Below are positions 62,620 to 64,000 of a stretch of DNA of 64,000 nt, piece by piece. Under the pieces are notes generated by a model that made no database searches, was not told where the DNA came from, and saw only the letters and a program-made list of their open reading frames with translations. The translations under genes and the position numbers were made by a program. The first letter of the stretch is position 1. Each line of letters starts with the position of its first letter. The DNA lies in contig CM022679.1 in the NCBI GenBank assembly GCA_012295275.1, forward strand, positions 17,124,342 through 17,188,341. Direction: 5' to 3'. This stretch comes from Chrysomallon squamiferum (taxonomy: Eukaryota; Mollusca; Gastropoda; Neomphalida; Peltospiridae).

Positions 62620-64000
62620 CACACATTGTGTGCAGTATATATATAGATCCACACACACATTTTATTCTCATGTGTAAAACTATTTATTGAATTTCAAGTG
62701 AATTTGGTCAAAACACTGAAGGAAAATAAAAACAGCCAGTCTAGGAAGGATGGAATTTGTAGAATTACAATGAAATACTCAGAGATGGTGAATGTAATCT
62801 GCAGTATACGTAGTTTGCTAAACATATTGCAGGGAAGTAGCAGCAGTTTGTTACAGTGATAACTAGGAAGTATGTTACTGTGAGTCACCTGAAAATCTAC
62901 TGTTAATACATGTACAACTGTCCTATTAATTAAGTTCTTTTCTAAATTTATTTTAAAGAAATATTCAAGCAAAAACAATATAAAAAGATAATCTTAATAA
63001 GGATAATATATTTTTTATGTTTCTGTTATTTTATTTTTACAAAAATGAAAAACAAAAATAATAATTAGTTATAAGTCATCAAATATTTTTTTCAGGGATC
63101 TTTTGTTTGTTTGAAATAATAATATGCACCTTTCAGATTACAATTAATGAAAATGCTAATGCGAAGGCAGAGAACTGTAGTTAGCTTAAACTTTATCAAA
63201 TCATACATGTGTAATATTGTTTGTTAATGATGAAATACAGTGTGGGTGTGGTTAGTTTCTACAATCTTTCATTTCAAAAAAGTTTAAGCAAGTTTGTCAT
63301 GACAAAAAAATTCTGCTTAAGATGGAAATTGTTAAGAGTAATCTGCATGAACTGCCTTTTTAGGATAAGAGATGTATCTAAAACATCCACTTTCCAAAGT
63401 AAAACTCTAGAAAAAAATTAAACAAACTTTACTAACTGCTTTATTGATTTACAGTTAAAAAAATTCTTTGACATCATCTGGTTAAATATTTATATATATA
63501 TGAAAAAAGTCTTGTTATGAATATTTTGGTTATGAAAACAATGGTGATGAATTGCTTCATCAAACATGTTCATCTGGTTTTAACAAATAGGATAATATTT
63601 TTGACTGAACGTTTGAAAAGCTGAGGAATATATTAGAAAGTAAATGATCTTAAATGCTTTTCCTGCTGTCATGAATATTTATTTCATTTACTTAATTAAC
63701 TTTTCCTCTTTTTTTAACATTCAAATATCTGTGAACTTTTTATAGCTTCCCTGTTTTTCCAGATTTTCAGTTACAGAAACTTCTTCAAGTTATTTAACTT
63801 TTTCATCTAGCTTTTGTGAAAGCTGACTGATGATTTATTATAGAGCATTGGTCTTAATGGTTCACATTTTAAAGACAAGAGACATTCTTTGTTTAATTAA
63901 ATTGCATAACTAGACTGTAAAGTTGAGAAGATAACACTTTCTTAGCTCTAGCATTTGATCAGTCTAATAATACAAAACAAATTTTCTTCCTTGTCATTTG

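Larger units (their letters stand above)
38577..64000 (+). other. Large intron of the SDR42E1-like gene, or gene desert
   Basis: More than 25 kb without a supportable exon on either strand. The next SDR42E1 exon should encode the NVxGTxN segment and was not found. The interval holds the 21-bp minisatellite (42,098-42,683), other degenerate tandem repeats (51,058-51,262; 52,486-52,660), SINE remnants, many microsatellites and homopolymers. The longest open frame (53,482-53,907, 141 codons) resembles no family I know. Confidence 0.65.

Noticed and set aside
1-64000. tRNA, rRNA, CRISPR arrays, bacterial operons, viral or integrase genes
   Set aside because: None seen. The window has the intron-exon structure and composition of an animal genome and no RNA-gene or prokaryotic signatures were recognised.

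Overview
This is a stretch of animal nuclear DNA. It is strongly AT-rich and gene-poor, with short coding exons scattered among long introns, simple repeats and tandem repeats. The two genes recognised are animal genes. A decayed tRNA-derived SINE near 50.2 kb resembles a SINE family I remember from molluscs, and its tail (near 50,435-50,463) is typical of that family. A mollusc, or another spiralian, is therefore my best guess for the organism; the sequence alone does not settle the species.

Layout. Two genes sit head to head around a CpG-rich intergenic region at about 31.94-32.5 kb. On the minus strand is an STPG2 orthologue (sperm-tail PG-rich repeat protein). A non-coding 5' exon ends at 31,940 and nine coding exons lie between 31,596 and 8,377. 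Every junction in the chain keeps the reading frame. Together the exons give 493 complete codons and no stop, so the C-terminus lies left of the window or in an exon I could not recognise. On the plus strand is an SDR42E1-like short-chain dehydrogenase of the 3-beta-HSD type. Its start codon is at 33,181, and two coding exons (33,181-33,351 and 38,481-38,576) encode the first 89 residues, mainly the NAD-binding beta-alpha-beta unit. The catalytic exons are not visible, so the last 25 kb is read as one very large intron.

The rest is non-coding: introns of 308 bp to 12 kb in STPG2, a 5.1 kb intron and a >25 kb intron in the SDR gene, and about 8.4 kb at the left edge. They hold microsatellites, a 21-bp/84-bp higher-order minisatellite at 42.1-42.7 kb, several degenerate tandem repeats, a pair of about 105-bp near-identical interspersed repeats in two STPG2 introns, and SINE remnants.

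The two genes have no known shared pathway: one is a sperm-flagellum/ciliary repeat protein and the other a probable steroid or sterol-type oxidoreductase. They may share a bidirectional promoter. I found no evidence of a new multi-gene system. The more interesting points are the modular exon structure of STPG2, the shared promoter, and the repeats.
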